Source: Oopsacas minuta (lineage: Eukaryota; Porifera; Hexactinellida; Lyssacinosida; Leucopsacidae). Taken from it: a DNA stretch of 64,000 nt. This document shows positions 44,641 through 55,675 of the stretch, in pieces. The position numbers and the translations under genes were made by a program. The notes under the pieces are model-generated. The model made no database searches. It was given only the letters and a program-made list of their open reading frames with translations, and was not told where the DNA came from. The stretch is taken from NCBI GenBank assembly GCA_024704765.1, contig JAKMXF010000299.1, positions 878,556-942,555 on the forward strand, read 5' to 3'. Every line of letters begins with the position of its first letter. The stretch's first letter is position 1.

Positions 44641-47190
44641 GGTAACGGGGTCATCCTCGAGTGAAGCCATACCACGTAAGAAGTCCACATACAATTCAAC
44701 ACAGTTGTTTTGAAGGTACATGGTCATCAAAACAGACCTTCAAAGCAGTTTTATTGGCTTAAATCATCAGTAAATCATCAAAGATCATTGCTCTGGAATA
44801 TTTTTGAGTTAGTTCCACTTGTAGATTAAATATAATATATTCAAATTATAATTACCGTATCTTTCCCCTTTACAAATAATAGTACAATTATTTTCCTAAA
44901 TGTTGTGACAATTACAATTACATAATATCCCATTACTCACTTTTGAATTTGTGAGTATTTGTAGAAAATGATATATTAGGTAATGCCAAAACTCCAATTG
45001 ACTCATCTTTCTATAAACCCCGTTTGATTTGACATTGATGAGTTTCTGAACTACTTGATTAACTAAGGAACACCTATCAAGTCGAAAGAATTTCCCAGCT
45101 ACACTAAAAGTCTCTCTACTGAGCTGGAACAAATAAATATGGCTGTCTTTTACAATAACATCATTTACGATACCATTTTTATTACAACCTATTTGGAAAC
45201 CCCAATTTCAATCACTATTACTATTACTTTCAAATTCTAATAGTTGTTACTTTTACCCCAGGCCTGATCCAGAGCAGAGTTAAATTCAAAATTTTATGGT
45301 ATTCAAAGAATTTTATAGCCAAGAGACTGAAGGTTATCAACAAGTATTCACTATTTCTGATTTTTCTACTAAGTTCTACTATACTCTAGAAAGCGCAAAA
45401 TTTATCATGACAATATTTAGACATTTTATGCATCAACATCATTTGATGATATGGTATTTTAATCTGATTTCAATGAATTTATTCATTCCTAATAGAGTTT
45501 CTTCAATTGAAGCATTTTTTGAAATATTTGCAAAGAGGGCAATCTGATGACCTCTTTCGGTTTGGAAATATACTATAGGAATAGGCTGTGCATTGTCTAA
45601 TATCAATTGTACCTTTATTATGGTTAAATTGGACCATTGAATATATAATCTTGTCGCAACTAATAGAATTTCACAATATGAATACTGTAGCAAAAGACCT
45701 ACCTTGTTCTAATATTAGGCTGTAAACAATTACCTTAATCTATAAATTGTGACGTATATAGATATTTAGTGAACTACATTCATATCGGACATACACATAT
45801 CGAAATATACACATATATCGAAATCTGAAATTGTACAAATATATTCCCAAAGAATCATATTAACGTGGATTTCATTAATTAATGCGAACTCCTCATAAAT
45901 CGAAAGAATTTTCGAGGTATCTTGCTTGAGCTGCGATATAACGGGAGCTGGCTGGAATTAAGTAAATGCTGAATCTTAGATAATTATCACACTGATATAT
46001 ATTAAATTTCTATTAGGAAGTTCTGCAATATACAAGGGATAAATTCAAAAATATTGTGGGAGCTTGGAAAGTGATGTTTCATCTAGACGCCATGGAGATC
46101 TAGAGATATCTTTAATATACCAGGATAGCATGATAGAAATGACAATTGACCTATTATACGGCTAGAAAGGTCCAAATTTTTGAAGGGGCCGAATTCTAAA
46201 ATTATCTAATATTAAACTTTAAATCGATCATATCTAAAGTACTCTATACATCCCTCAAGATTAACATTACGTACCAAACAAGATAGAAATGTCGTTCACC
46301 TGCACAGAATTGGAATATAGGTATGTATTTAGCAGTAGATTGCGGTTTTATACAAACAGAAGCTAGTCAATATGATTCATCTGACGTCTCGGATCCTTGT
46401 AACTCTTGTACATTGTCAAAAATTGTCCAAACAAAATAAATTACGATGTGAAATATCCGAGGAAATTCAAAAATTATTTTGACATTAATTGGCCTAAGAT
46501 AGATGTCAATCCTCATAATAGAATCTCCAATGGACAAATATACATATCTAAATGTATATTTCGTTTATTTTAATTTTTCCAAGAAAAGCACCACTACTTG
46601 AGTAACATGAAAGGAAATTTTTGGATATATAATTTGGTACTCGTAATGTCACACTATGTGGAAATTGTATTTGTTTCCAACAATTACCTTTGAAGTCACT
46701 AAGATATTCATTGGTGTAACTCATCTTTACAATTTGTAAATTTCCTAAATGTTGTGGATCCCACCTTTTTTCTGAAAATTTCAATCCAGAGAAAGGTAAA
46801 TTGTGCCCAATATAGATCCAGATCACGTTCAACAATCAAGCAAATATCTTAATAGTTTATAATAGCAAATTGATATTATCAATTTAACATTAGTACCAAT
46901 TGCGGTTGCAAATGCTCGACTATATTCTCACACTGGTAGTATAAGCAAATTTGCAGTTATAACATTTCGCTTTGGTGTGATAAAATTATAGTTATTTATA
47001 ATTTGGTAGTTATTTCCCCCAGCAAGAGTGTTGGAACACATAAAAATATCCATTGGAAATATTACTAAACTAACTCAAACATTTATCAGTAGTGAAATCA
47101 ATTTATATAAGAACATGCTATTTTGATTTCAGATTCCTATTTTACACAATTAATTGCCTATAACAGAACAATTCACGTCTAATAGCTACT
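44641..47190. other. Unassigned 2.5 kb; weak ORFs only
   Basis: ORFs at 45296-45547 (+) and 46548-46835 (-) are 83-95 codons. The second (FSEKRWDPQHLGNLQIVKMS) looks more protein-like than chance, but I cannot identify a family or convincing splice sites. Nothing else seen. Confidence 0.3.
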
Positions 47191-48376
47191 CAGGTCACCC
47201 ATAAATACTGTTACTAGCATCAAAAGTATAACTCCAATAAACCTTTTGCCTGAACACACCTCCGTAGTGTGCTAATGAACGAGTCTACGCTGGACCGCAC
47301 ATAATCCTGTAGGACTTTCTTCCACTCTAGGATTGCGCTCTGTTACAATCTGCCAGATTTTGGTAACTTTTGCTGTTAACCCTCTCTTCCAAATATTAAC
47401 CACATGGTCAAGTGGATCAGATATAGTGAACATGGTGGCCATTGTTCTAATCAGATGAACTCTGGGAAATTTGCCTTGCACCACTCTTAAATAATCATAG
47501 CCCTGTGAGCTGGTGCAGAATCTTGCTGGATTATACACTTGTCTACTTTGAAATGTTTCCTTGCACAAGGCTTCAAAACCTTATAAAGAATATCATTCCG
47601 ACACATGGATTGATAAATTTGACGCCTTTGGATACAAAAACCAAATGTGTCCGTCCTATCGAAGTTACCCCGGCCCGTACTATCACTGACATCGGTTCCT
47701 GAGTTCTAAAAACCCAAAATGTATCTTGAGGTAGCGTATACTTACTAATAGCTAGAATCCTGTGAATTTGCATATTTAGAGGCTGTTCAACATTGAATAA
47801 GTTTTCATATGAGAATAGAATTCATTCATGCAGTCCACCGGTAAAACGCAGAGCATTGCTTTGGATCTTTCCAAACTCTTTTGTTTAGCTTGGGCAGTGA
47901 GCAGCTGAAAGCCTTCATCCCTAGATTGTAATATACGAGTTGTTTCATTAATTCTCTGCTTGTTTTCACGAGTTCGGCCATTTTTCGCATGAACCTGGCG
48001 GGATTACGCCTAATCTGATGTAGGATATTCTTCCGCATAGCAGCAGTTCTTACACTACGTGGCCGTTCAGGTCGTTGCTCAGTAATGCTTCCAGTCCTGG
48101 CGCAACGTTTTAATGTGCAAGATTAAACATTTTGCCTTCCCTAAGCAAATTAGCAATCTGGCTTCCAGTCTTCCCAGAGTTAAATAATTCAATTACAGCT
48201 GCTCTTTTCGATTGAATGGGTACATAAGAAATTCTTTTGTAAACCGAGTAAATGTAAGCTAAATTAATTGAATACAAACTCATTAGGAACTGAACTCAAA
48301 GCTTAACACTATTCCCTCTTGTGTATTTCTAAAGTGGATTGAATCTAATTGGTAACAGTTTTTATGGGTCACCCTG
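47191..48376 (-). mobile_element. DD37D (maT-like) element, copy 4, old
   Basis: About 1.19 kb. The ends CAGGTCACCCATAAATACTG and the complement of 48352-48376 (CAGGGTGACCCATAAAAACT) are related with one gap and two mismatches. Flanking TA is not preserved. The minus strand carries the transposase remnant. Confidence 0.78.
47272..48245 (-). pseudogene. DD37D-type transposase remnant
   Basis: Minus strand. It begins near 48217 with KRAAVIELFNSGKTGSQIAN (helix-turn-helix), then 47826-48038 gives HQIRRNPARFMRKMAEL and VYYNLGMKAFS (second helix-turn-helix). 47573-47773 gives MSVIVRAGVTSIGRTHLVFV (the VWAGIS strand, here VRAGVT), then QDSAPAH with the second Asp near 47515. The region of the third Asp is eroded. 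It is more diverged than the copies at 544, 12610 and 28994. Confidence 0.8.
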
Positions 48377-49100
48377 TCTGTAAATATGTTGCTAATTGAC
48401 AATCATTGCATTGCCGCCATATGCCACTTGTTCCCATAATGTACAATGGTGGCTATTGCAACAAATTGTACATAGTATTGACAGACGGTGATAATCAAAT
48501 TGAGTCGAAGGCATTTGCAATGGGTATTTCGGCTGCGTAGGATACGAGGAATACGACATAACAGCGAAATGTATGATATTATTTTGTATGAAATTTTTGG
48601 GTCTAACTATACCTTTGGTAAGGGAGTTTATCATGGGGGTTATACACTAAACTTCTTAAATTTAACTTATAAAAACTTAATTTGGGACCAAAAATAGGTT
48701 TGCTCAAAATCTAACTAAGTTATTAGATGGAACTTAAACTTAAACTTAGTTTTTGTTTGTGCCTAATCTGAAACTTATATTGTGGCATTTTCAGCAAATG
48801 CTAAGTCTACTATATAGCAGAGTTAAATTTGCAACTACTTTTTATATGTTTTGGCTTATAAAAATTGTATAGCCAAAATGACGATAATATCGATGTAATT
48901 CTTAGTCAAAATTGAATTTAAATTGTATATATTTATAGAAGCAAATTATAATCCCCTAGAGAATGTTATAAATGTGAAATTTATGTATACTTTAAACATA
49001 TCCTGAATGATTAATCCGAAAATGTGAATCAAAAAATGCATCAAATATTTTGCAAATTTACATGAATCTAATTAAAGACTCATTTCATCTTATTCATCGA
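48377..49100. other. No supported gene
   Basis: AT-rich, with short ORFs on both strands at 48392-48697 that mirror each other. The stretch 48655-48790 is rich in AAACTTA/TAACTTA repeats. No identifiable element. Confidence 0.35.
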
Positions 49101-49106
49101 AGAAAC

Positions 49107-49770
49107 CTCTTCAAAACAGGATAAATGGACGCAAGGAAAACTTTGAATGAATTCAGTATAAAAAGCAATGGAAAACTAAAGAGTTTCAGTTTAGAAGGTT
49201 AATACTAACAATGAAACATGAGAAATAATTAAATTCACCTCACAATGCAAATGGACAATTAACCCCTCTCGCGTACAATTAACTCCTTTCGTGTCCAATT
49301 AACCCCTTTCGTGTCCAATTAACCTCTTTCGTTAACAATTAACCTCTTTCGTGTGCCATTAGTTCCTTTGTGTACAATTAACCCCTGTCGTGTACAATTA
49401 ACTTCTTCCTTGTATTATTAACTCATTTCGTAACATTTACCCTATTTCGTGTTCAATCAACCTCTTTTGTGTACTATTAACCTTTTTCGCGTACAATTAA
49501 CCCCATTCGTGTACAATTCGCCTCTTTCCTGTTCTATTTACCTTTTCACGTATAATTGAACCTTCTCGTCTACAACTAACCCATTTCGTTTACAATTTTC
49601 CCTTTTCGTGGAGAATTCACCTGGTCTTCAATTTATTGTTTGTAATTTGTTTCATTTATTTTCGTATTCATTTATTTTCTTCTTTCTCCTTATTCCTTGT
49701 ACATGATGCTAACTTTCATTTTCAATTCAAATTTACTTGCGTCCATTTAATTTGTCTCATCGAGGTTTAC
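49107..49770. repeat. Inverted-repeat unit enclosing a minisatellite
   Basis: About 49 bp at 49107-49155 (GGATAAATGGACGCAAGG core) is repeated inverted at 49721-49770 (CTTGCGTCCATTTAA core). Between them sits the 20-bp tandem array and an AT-rich spacer. The structure suggests a foldback-type mobile unit with a tandem core. Confidence 0.6.
49254..49620 (+). repeat. 20-bp minisatellite, about 18 units
   Basis: Units of 18-21 bp around the consensus ACAATTAACCYCTTTCGTGT, in one orientation, with 1-6 changes per unit. There are 18 recognisable units and a partial one. Identity falls towards the 3' end. Not a CRISPR: there are no spacers and the units touch. Confidence 0.93.
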
Positions 49771-50000
49771 AGTAGTGACCATCGATTAAATATTGTTGTC
49801 AATATTTATCAATAACTAGATAACCTTCAATGTTACAGCCATATCTTCTAACTGAAATATAGTTTATCTCGAATTTATGACACCCTTAACAAGTTTCTCA
49901 TTTATAAACATATCTGATACATATTTTCTATTTATAGATTACAGGTTGATTAATTCTAGGCACAAAGTACTGTGCGCTTATATGATGGTGCCGTAATCCG

Positions 50001-50040
50001 CGTGCGCGTAGCGCGAGCAAGCGAAGCGCGCTATGCGTAC
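50001..50040. repeat. GC-rich hairpin motif (GCGCGAGCAAGCGAAGCGCGC)
   Basis: GC-rich island in AT-rich DNA with a GCGCG/CGCGC stem and a purine-rich loop. Closely related motifs stand near 11575-11590, 14196-14215, 54181-54205 (inverted) and 61415-61429. They mark the ends of dispersed repeats. Confidence 0.6.
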
Positions 50041-50239
50041 ATACATTCTACCACCAGTAATTCGAATTTCCGTTAAAGATTCTAAAATTCGTACAAATAT
50101 CTGTTTCCCTTGAATTATCTCATGGATCCAATAGAAAATCTGTCCAATAATTCGAACTTCTACAAAATGTAAACGATTTAGTTATTTCATGGATAACATA
50201 TAAATAATTCCATTAAAATCCACACTTTTGGATTAATCA

Positions 50240-50407
50240 TATGTAAATTTAAAGTTGTTTGTATGAATATATGGAAAACAAATTAGCCAAATTTCATAAA
50301 ATATATGCAAGTTTGCTCCGAACGGCTACAAAGGGAGTTAAACTTACAAGACAATTCAATAATATATATGCCATATAAGTATATTTGTGAATTCCGTTGT
50401 TCTAAAT
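50240..50407 (+). repeat. R1 dispersed repeat, copy B, part 1 (target of the hAT)
   Basis: Matches 28185-28320 (AACAAATTAGCCAAATTT, GAACGGCTACAAAGG-like text, AATTCAATAATATAT). It continues on the other side of the inserted hAT at 52723-52829, which ends with CGCGAAGCGACCTGCCAAAG just like copy A. Confidence 0.8.
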
Positions 50408-52714
50408 CAGGGGTCTTCAACCTGCGGCTCGCGATCATAAAGCGTGCGGCTCGCGGGATAATTCTTGTTTTTGTTTATTTTGTCTTCACTTTGTTAATTT
50501 TGAAATTTGTTGTATTTTATTCAACAGATATTGTGAATATACTTAAATATTAGCACTTTTTTGTTTCTCAATTCTGGAAACTTTGATGGTGCTAAAAGTG
50601 TATAGAAGACCTTTGTTGTCTTCAGTAATTAATTTAAGCCTTCAGTCAATATTCAAATACAAACAAAAGTATAAATCAGGAGTATTGACAATATACAATT
50701 TCATTTTCGGATTTCAAATACTCTCCAAATACACATTTTTTATTATTCATTAATTATTTACGTATCCACTATGGCTACTTCTACGTCGAAAAAGCGGAAG
50801 ATACAAGAAGAAAATCGGTCATTCAAGATCGAATGGGAAATAAAGTATTTTTTCGTGGAGGACAGTGGCAAGTTCATTTGCCTAATATGCCGTGAAACAA
50901 TAGCTTCCGCTAAAAAAGGAAACTTTGAAAGGCATTACAATACCAAACACCAATCAAATTCGGTGGGAATTCTTGGGGAATCACGAAAGACTAAACTAGA
51001 CAATCTTAAAAGAAACTTGAAGAGTGAACAATCAATCTTTTCAAAAAATGATAATTCGGTTAAGTCTATCACAGCAGTTAGCTTTGCTATCAGTAATATA
51101 ATCCCGAAACGTATGAAACCATTTACGGATGGTGAATTTATAAAGGAATGCATAAATGAATTCGCTGATCAATGTTGTCCAGACAAGAAACAACTACTAC
51201 AGCAGGTATCCTTGAGTGCTACGACAGTAATGCGTCGAGTGGAATCAATTTCAAAAAATATTCCCACACAACTATTGGAAAAGACAAGTTGTTTTAGTTT
51301 CTGTAGCTTGGCACTTGATGGAAGTAAAGATATTAGTGATGTTGAGCAATTGGCAATCTGGATAAGAGGCGTTGATGAAAACTTCAACATTTCCGATGAA
51401 TTACTGTCTCTGCGTTCTATGCATGGAAGAACTCGTGGCATTGATATTTTCGAAGAGTTTCTTAAGATTGTGTCGGAAAACAACATTCCTGCCTTAAAGT
51501 TATCTGGCATTTCAACAGATGGAGCTCCATCAATGCTTGGTACAGCTACAGGGTTTAAAGGTCAAGTTCTACTATGGTTGACAGAAAATAATGTGACAGA
51601 AATATCATGGTGTCACTGTATTATTCATCAAGAGGCCCTATGTGCGAAAACACTTGGACTGGAAAATGTTGTGAAGTTGATAGTAAACGTTGTAAATTTT
51701 ATCAGATCTAAAGGAGTGAATCATAGAGAATTTAAAGAATTTTTGAAAGATCTCGATTCAGATTACGGAGATGTATTATATTTTATAAGTGTTAGGTGGC
51801 TGAGTAGAGGTGTAGTTCTTAAAAGAGTTTGGGAATTACGAGATGAAGTATCAAGTTTCTTAGCCTCAAAGGGCAAGACAGTTCCTGAATTCGAAGATAC
51901 AAATTGGATTAGCGACTTTTCCTTCCTTGTAGATATGACTACACACCTAAATATTCTAAATTCCACACTTCAGGGAAAGAACAAGTTGATTCATGAACTT
52001 TATGCCACAATTCGAAATTTTGAGATGAAACTCGCTCTATTTAAGTTACAGCTTAAAAATAACAATTTTTCTCACTTTCCAGCACTAAAGTCACAAGATA
52101 GTGCCGATGGAAACAAATATGCCGAAATTATTTCAAATCTCCAAGAAAACTTTGATACTCGATTTGGAGATTTTAGAAATCAACAACAAAGCTTTGAGAT
52201 TTTTGCACAGCCTTTCAGTTTTAATCCGCAATATGCTCCACAGGAGCTTCAACTTGAACTCATAGACCTACAGTCTAGCATAGATCTCAAGGCAGACTTC
52301 AAGGATGTTGGAGTAATTAGTTTCTATAAAACTCTTCCTTCAGATATCTATCCTGCTATTTTACAACACGCAAGAAGGATAGCTAGTTTATTTGGAAGCA
52401 CTTACACTTGTGAGGCATTTTTCTCTAAAATGAAATATATCAAGAACAAATATAGAACTAATTTGACTGATGACCACCTCCAAGACGTTCTTCGTATTTG
52501 ATCGACTGATATGAAACCTAATATAGATACCATCTTAATACACAACAAAAACAGTACCAACCTTCACATTAATATTTTACTCTGATAAATTACTCATAAT
52601 AATACAGTACTATATTAATATATAGAATACATGATCCTTAACTTTTAATGCGGCTCGCCAATCTAATACGAAATTAATATTTGGCTCATAGAAGAAAAAG
52701 CTTGAAGACCCCTG
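50408..52714 (+). mobile_element. Complete hAT transposon, apparently intact
   Basis: 2307 bp with a perfect 8-bp target duplication TTCTAAAT at 50400-50407 and 52715-52722. The ends CAGGGGTCTTCAA and TTGAAGACCCCTG are a perfect 13-bp inverted repeat; GCGGCTCGC occurs just inside both ends, a likely subterminal binding site. It holds one uninterrupted transposase gene. It is inserted in an R1 repeat, whose uninterrupted relative at 27700-28435 shows the empty arrangement. Confidence 0.96.
50771..52501 (+). CDS. hAT transposase, intact (GTF2IRD2/ZBED5-like type)
   Basis: 576 codons without a break. A BED-type finger at residues 33-60 (C37, C40, H55, H60) is preceded by a basic start (SKKRKIQ) that may act as nuclear signal. 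The RNase H-like core has D183 (LALDGSKD), D250 (STDGAPSMLG), the Cys/His motif CHCIIHQEALCAK (281-293) and RW at 342-343. The C-terminal dimerisation part has FDTRFGDF (461-468) and ASLFGSTYTCEAFFSKMKY (538-556) with Glu548. This type of hAT protein is often annotated as general transcription factor II-I repeat domain protein 2-like because vertebrates domesticated a relative; here the flanking ends show it is a transposon gene. The ATG at 50771 is chosen because the finger follows directly. The 3' untranslated part is about 200 bp. Confidence 0.95.
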   Translation: MATSTSKKRKIQEENRSFKIEWEIKYFFVEDSGKFICLICRETIASAKKGNFERHYNTKHQSNSVGILGESRKTKLDNLKRNLKSEQSIFSKNDNSVKSITAVSFAISNIIPKRMKPFTDGEFIKECINEFADQCCPDKKQLLQQVSLSATTVMRRVESISKNIPTQLLEKTSCFSFCSLALDGSKDISDVEQLAIWIRGVDENFNISDELLSLRSMHGRTRGIDIFEEFLKIVSENNIPALKLSGISTDGAPSMLGTATGFKGQVLLWLTENNVTEISWCHCIIHQEALCAKTLGLENVVKLIVNVVNFIRSKGVNHREFKEFLKDLDSDYGDVLYFISVRWLSRGVVLKRVWELRDEVSSFLASKGKTVPEFEDTNWISDFSFLVDMTTHLNILNSTLQGKNKLIHELYATIRNFEMKLALFKLQLKNNNFSHFPALKSQDSADGNKYAEIISNLQENFDTRFGDFRNQQQSFEIFAQPFSFNPQYAPQELQLELIDLQSSIDLKADFKDVGVISFYKTLPSDIYPAILQHARRIASLFGSTYTCEAFFSKMKYIKNKYRTNLTDDHLQDVLRI

Positions 52715-52722
52715 TTCTAAAT

Positions 52723-52829
52723 ATATCTATGTTATAATACTCAATGGGCCGACAATTTGGAGAATAATAGATATCTCATTGCACAATGCGCCGAGTTAAT
52801 CGCGAAGCGACCTGCCAAAGGCTCGTAAT
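52723..52829 (+). repeat. R1 dispersed repeat, copy B, part 2
   Basis: Continuation of 50240-50407: GGGCCGACAATTTGGAGAAT, then AATCGCGAAGCGACCTGCC and AAAGGCTCG. Joined to part 1 once the hAT and one duplicated octamer are removed. Confidence 0.85.
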
Positions 52830-53134
52830 ATTCGAATTTAAGAAGTTAATGCGGTGTTACAGTACTCGAATACCTGTAATACTAAACGCAAAACTAATAT
52901 GATAGTATTTATATAAATGAATTATGAGTGTAGAAAAATTGGTATATTTTATTTAGCAAAAGTTAAATTTGGTGAGCTAGGAGTTCAGCTGTCCCTCCTG
53001 CCCCCTACTTCCTACATATGTCCTTACCGAGAGGTAGTGAGAAATCAGCATCCTTGGCCAAAATAATGTATCTGCGAATAAACAATAGCAAGGTACATTA
53101 ATCTAAAAGCGAACCTAGGACAGACTCATTTAAG

Positions 53135-53326
53135 ATGACAAACGGGTATCCTATGCCCAAAATTGAAACTACTCACACACAATCAGCTGAAGGGAAAGAT
53201 TTGATCGATGAACACTCAACACTAATCTCTGAATATATATTCGAACCAGATAGCTACAAAGTCATACTAAGTGGTCTAAGGAATGAAAATGATCGCCAAA
53301 CACTATTAGAACATGTCTTCAAATGG
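53135..53326 (+). other. Possible exon, unknown protein
   Basis: 64 codons: MTNGYPMPKIETTHTQSAEG, then ISEYIFEPDSYKVILSGLRN and LLEHVFKW before TAA. Composition and the phrase RQTLLEHVFKW look like real protein, and GGTAAAC at the end could be a donor (CAAATG then GTAAAC). No family recognised; it could equally be chance. Confidence 0.3.
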
Positions 53327-53329
53327 TAA

Positions 53330-54180
53330 ACCTAATTATGCTATGAGGCGACGGGTTTAATAGGGCCTACTCCGATTCTCTACTATTCAGACATACATGT
53401 GTGCAACGCCTATTCTAAACCAATCAAATTTGTAATTGTCTAATATTCGCTTAAGGATACATTCTGTTAGTGTAAATTTGTCGATCCTGTGTATCTTTGA
53501 TCATTTTATTATTTTTAATATTACTTTTGTTCAGCACCATTTACACAAATATTGTTGTGATTCATCAAAGTATACATATAGCTAACAACAGGCTGTACGT
53601 CGGAAACTTGGAGCTCAATCTTCATGAACATATGAGAATTATTCGTAAAGTAATTGTATCATCACATGGAAATCGAAATTTGTTAATAATTTGGTCTGTA
53701 AATCATCAAATTAGTAGAATTACTTCTTACCCATGGTGGAAGAAAATATTTTGGAAGACTTACACTCTCCGTTACGGGCTTTCACATTGAGTTCGCTTAC
53801 GCTAAATCAGTGGAAGTGAATATTTAGCTAACTTCTTTGGACATCAGGCTATTTAATATTTGAAGTACAGTAGATCTCAATTTGGGGCGAGCCGCTTGAA
53901 ATTTTGGATCTATAGAGGCAGCGTAATTAATAATATTGCTATGGGGGACAAATCTAATTAATCTTGGCGAAAATAGAATTAAAGTTCGCGTAAGTCAGAA
54001 TCGAGCTATTTAGCAAAGTGGGGTACAGAGTCTTACAAATACATCCCGGAAACCACAACCACTCTTTGGGAGATTATGCTGTTGAGTAGATTGTTATCTA
54101 ACGTGCAAAAAATAAATTATCATGTTATCCAAGGATCTGACATTTGACTAAAGAGTTGAATTTATGTTGTACGAGCAGTT
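53330..54180. other. No supported gene
   Basis: An ORF at 53497-53790 (+) starts with a hydrophobic run (MIILLFLILLLFS) but has no recognised domain. AT-rich otherwise. Confidence 0.35.
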
Positions 54181-54249
54181 TCGCTTACTTGCGCTGCGCG
54201 GTTTGCGAACATTGTCCGCATTGGACTCGGTACTTCATGCCTCATATTT

Positions 54250-54700
54250 ACCCAAGTATGCAATTACAGAATTGAATTTGTAAATAATTATTTAGACTAT
54301 TTGTTTACTTTAATATTAATATAAACAACAATAAATCTACATCATATTAGACACTTGAAAATGACAAATTCGGATTCAGCCTACTTGATACCCCTATATA
54401 TCTGTTGATATTTTGAGATTTCCACTTTGTTTACTTTATATTCATAAAAACAACCTAAATAATATGCATATGGTTAAATTGGAAATGCGAAATTCGGATT
54501 CAGCATATTCGATTATCCCAATGTAATTGGGTTACTTTTTATATATCGTCAACGGAAGTCAATGTTATTCCCAATATTATATACACAGATCGCCTTCCCC
54601 TATTATTATAATACAAAGTGGACAAATAACAAACAAACACACAATAATTGAGTTTTAATCATATGGATGTCGTCATGTGCCTATTGGTGTTCGGATCATG
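54250..54700 (+). repeat. R1 dispersed repeat, copy C
   Basis: Two direct R1 units (ACTATTTGTTTACTTTAATA ... GATTCAGCCTAC; TTTGTTTACTTTATATTCAT ... GATTCAGCATATTCGAT), then ACAAACAAACACACAATAAT. A GC-rich island stands just to the left (54181-54205). Confidence 0.65.
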
Positions 54701-54757
54701 ATCTGTGTACTTTTTGTTATATGCACATCCTGATATTTTAAAATCTATATCTATATA

Positions 54758-55672
54758 CTCTAAGTGGACAAAAGTATTTCAACACACAAATATATTGTCA
54801 TCAATTGTATACTCTTTCCCGCTCCTATATATTGTGTACTCTATATTCGTAGCTGCTATCTAGTAATTTGTATAGAATAACATATGTTTTTCAAGAATTT
54901 CAAAAAAATATTTTCGATTTACACTTTTTGATGGTGTTAATTATTAATAATTATTAGATAATTATTGATATTCAAAATATGTGGTAATTCAAAGCCTATT
55001 AAGAATCTATAATTTCTGACTTGATATTTGAATTCTACTTAGGCGATTTACCCCAGTTTGAAATTTCCAATCGGATTGAACAAATTTACTAAAGTTATAG
55101 AAGAATTTCAATTTGTCCTACTTGTACTACTTTTTTCAAAAAGTGGCACAGGTGGCAGGAAAAAGCGCCACTACAAGGAAAGCAACTAGGGCTAGCAGGA
55201 ATAACTCGAAGTAATATTTTCGAATGATATGACTATGCTAACCCTTGAATTCCATAATAACCTCTTGGTAGCGGCCACTTGTGCCACCTTGGGCAAATGG
55301 TGGCACAAATGGCACAAATTGAAATTCATCTATAACTCTGGTAAAATTGTTCAATCTGATTGGAAATTTCAATCTGGGGTAACTCGCCTACGTAGAATTC
55401 AAATCTCAAGTCAGAAATTATAGATTCTTAATAGGCTTTGAATTACCACATATTTTGAATATCAATAATTATCTAATAATTATTAATAATTAACACCATC
55501 AAAAAGTGTAAATCGAAAATATGTTTTTGAAATTCTTGAAAAACATATGTTATTCTATACAAATTACTAGATAGCAGCTACGAATATAGACTACACAATA
55601 TATAGGAGCGGGAAAGAGTATACAATCTATGACAATATATTTGTGTGTTGAAATACTTTTGCCCACTTAGAG
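54758..55672. mobile_element. Foldback MITE, arms about 370 bp, TA-flanked
   Basis: 915 bp with TA at 54756-54757 and 55673-55674. Each arm (54758-55128 and 55305-55672) matches the other's complement with few changes; the outer text is CTCTAAGTGGACAAAAGTAT. The centre repeats GGTGGCACAAATGGCACAA-type text. Ends of the form AGTGG(A/G)CAAAAGTAT are common in Tc1-type MITEs. It can fold into one very long hairpin. Non-coding. Confidence 0.92.
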
Positions 55673-55675
55673 TAT

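Noticed and set aside
49254-49620. Regularly spaced repeats resembling a CRISPR array
   Set aside because: The 20-bp units are contiguous with no spacers, are diverged, and the setting is a eukaryotic genome.
50771-52501. Host GTF2I-like transcription factor gene
   Set aside because: The frame lies between perfect hAT ends and an 8-bp target duplication, so it is a transposase gene; the name similarity reflects vertebrate domestication of a relative.
53497-53790. Membrane protein gene
   Set aside because: The hydrophobic start is common in AT-rich random ORFs; no family or splice support.
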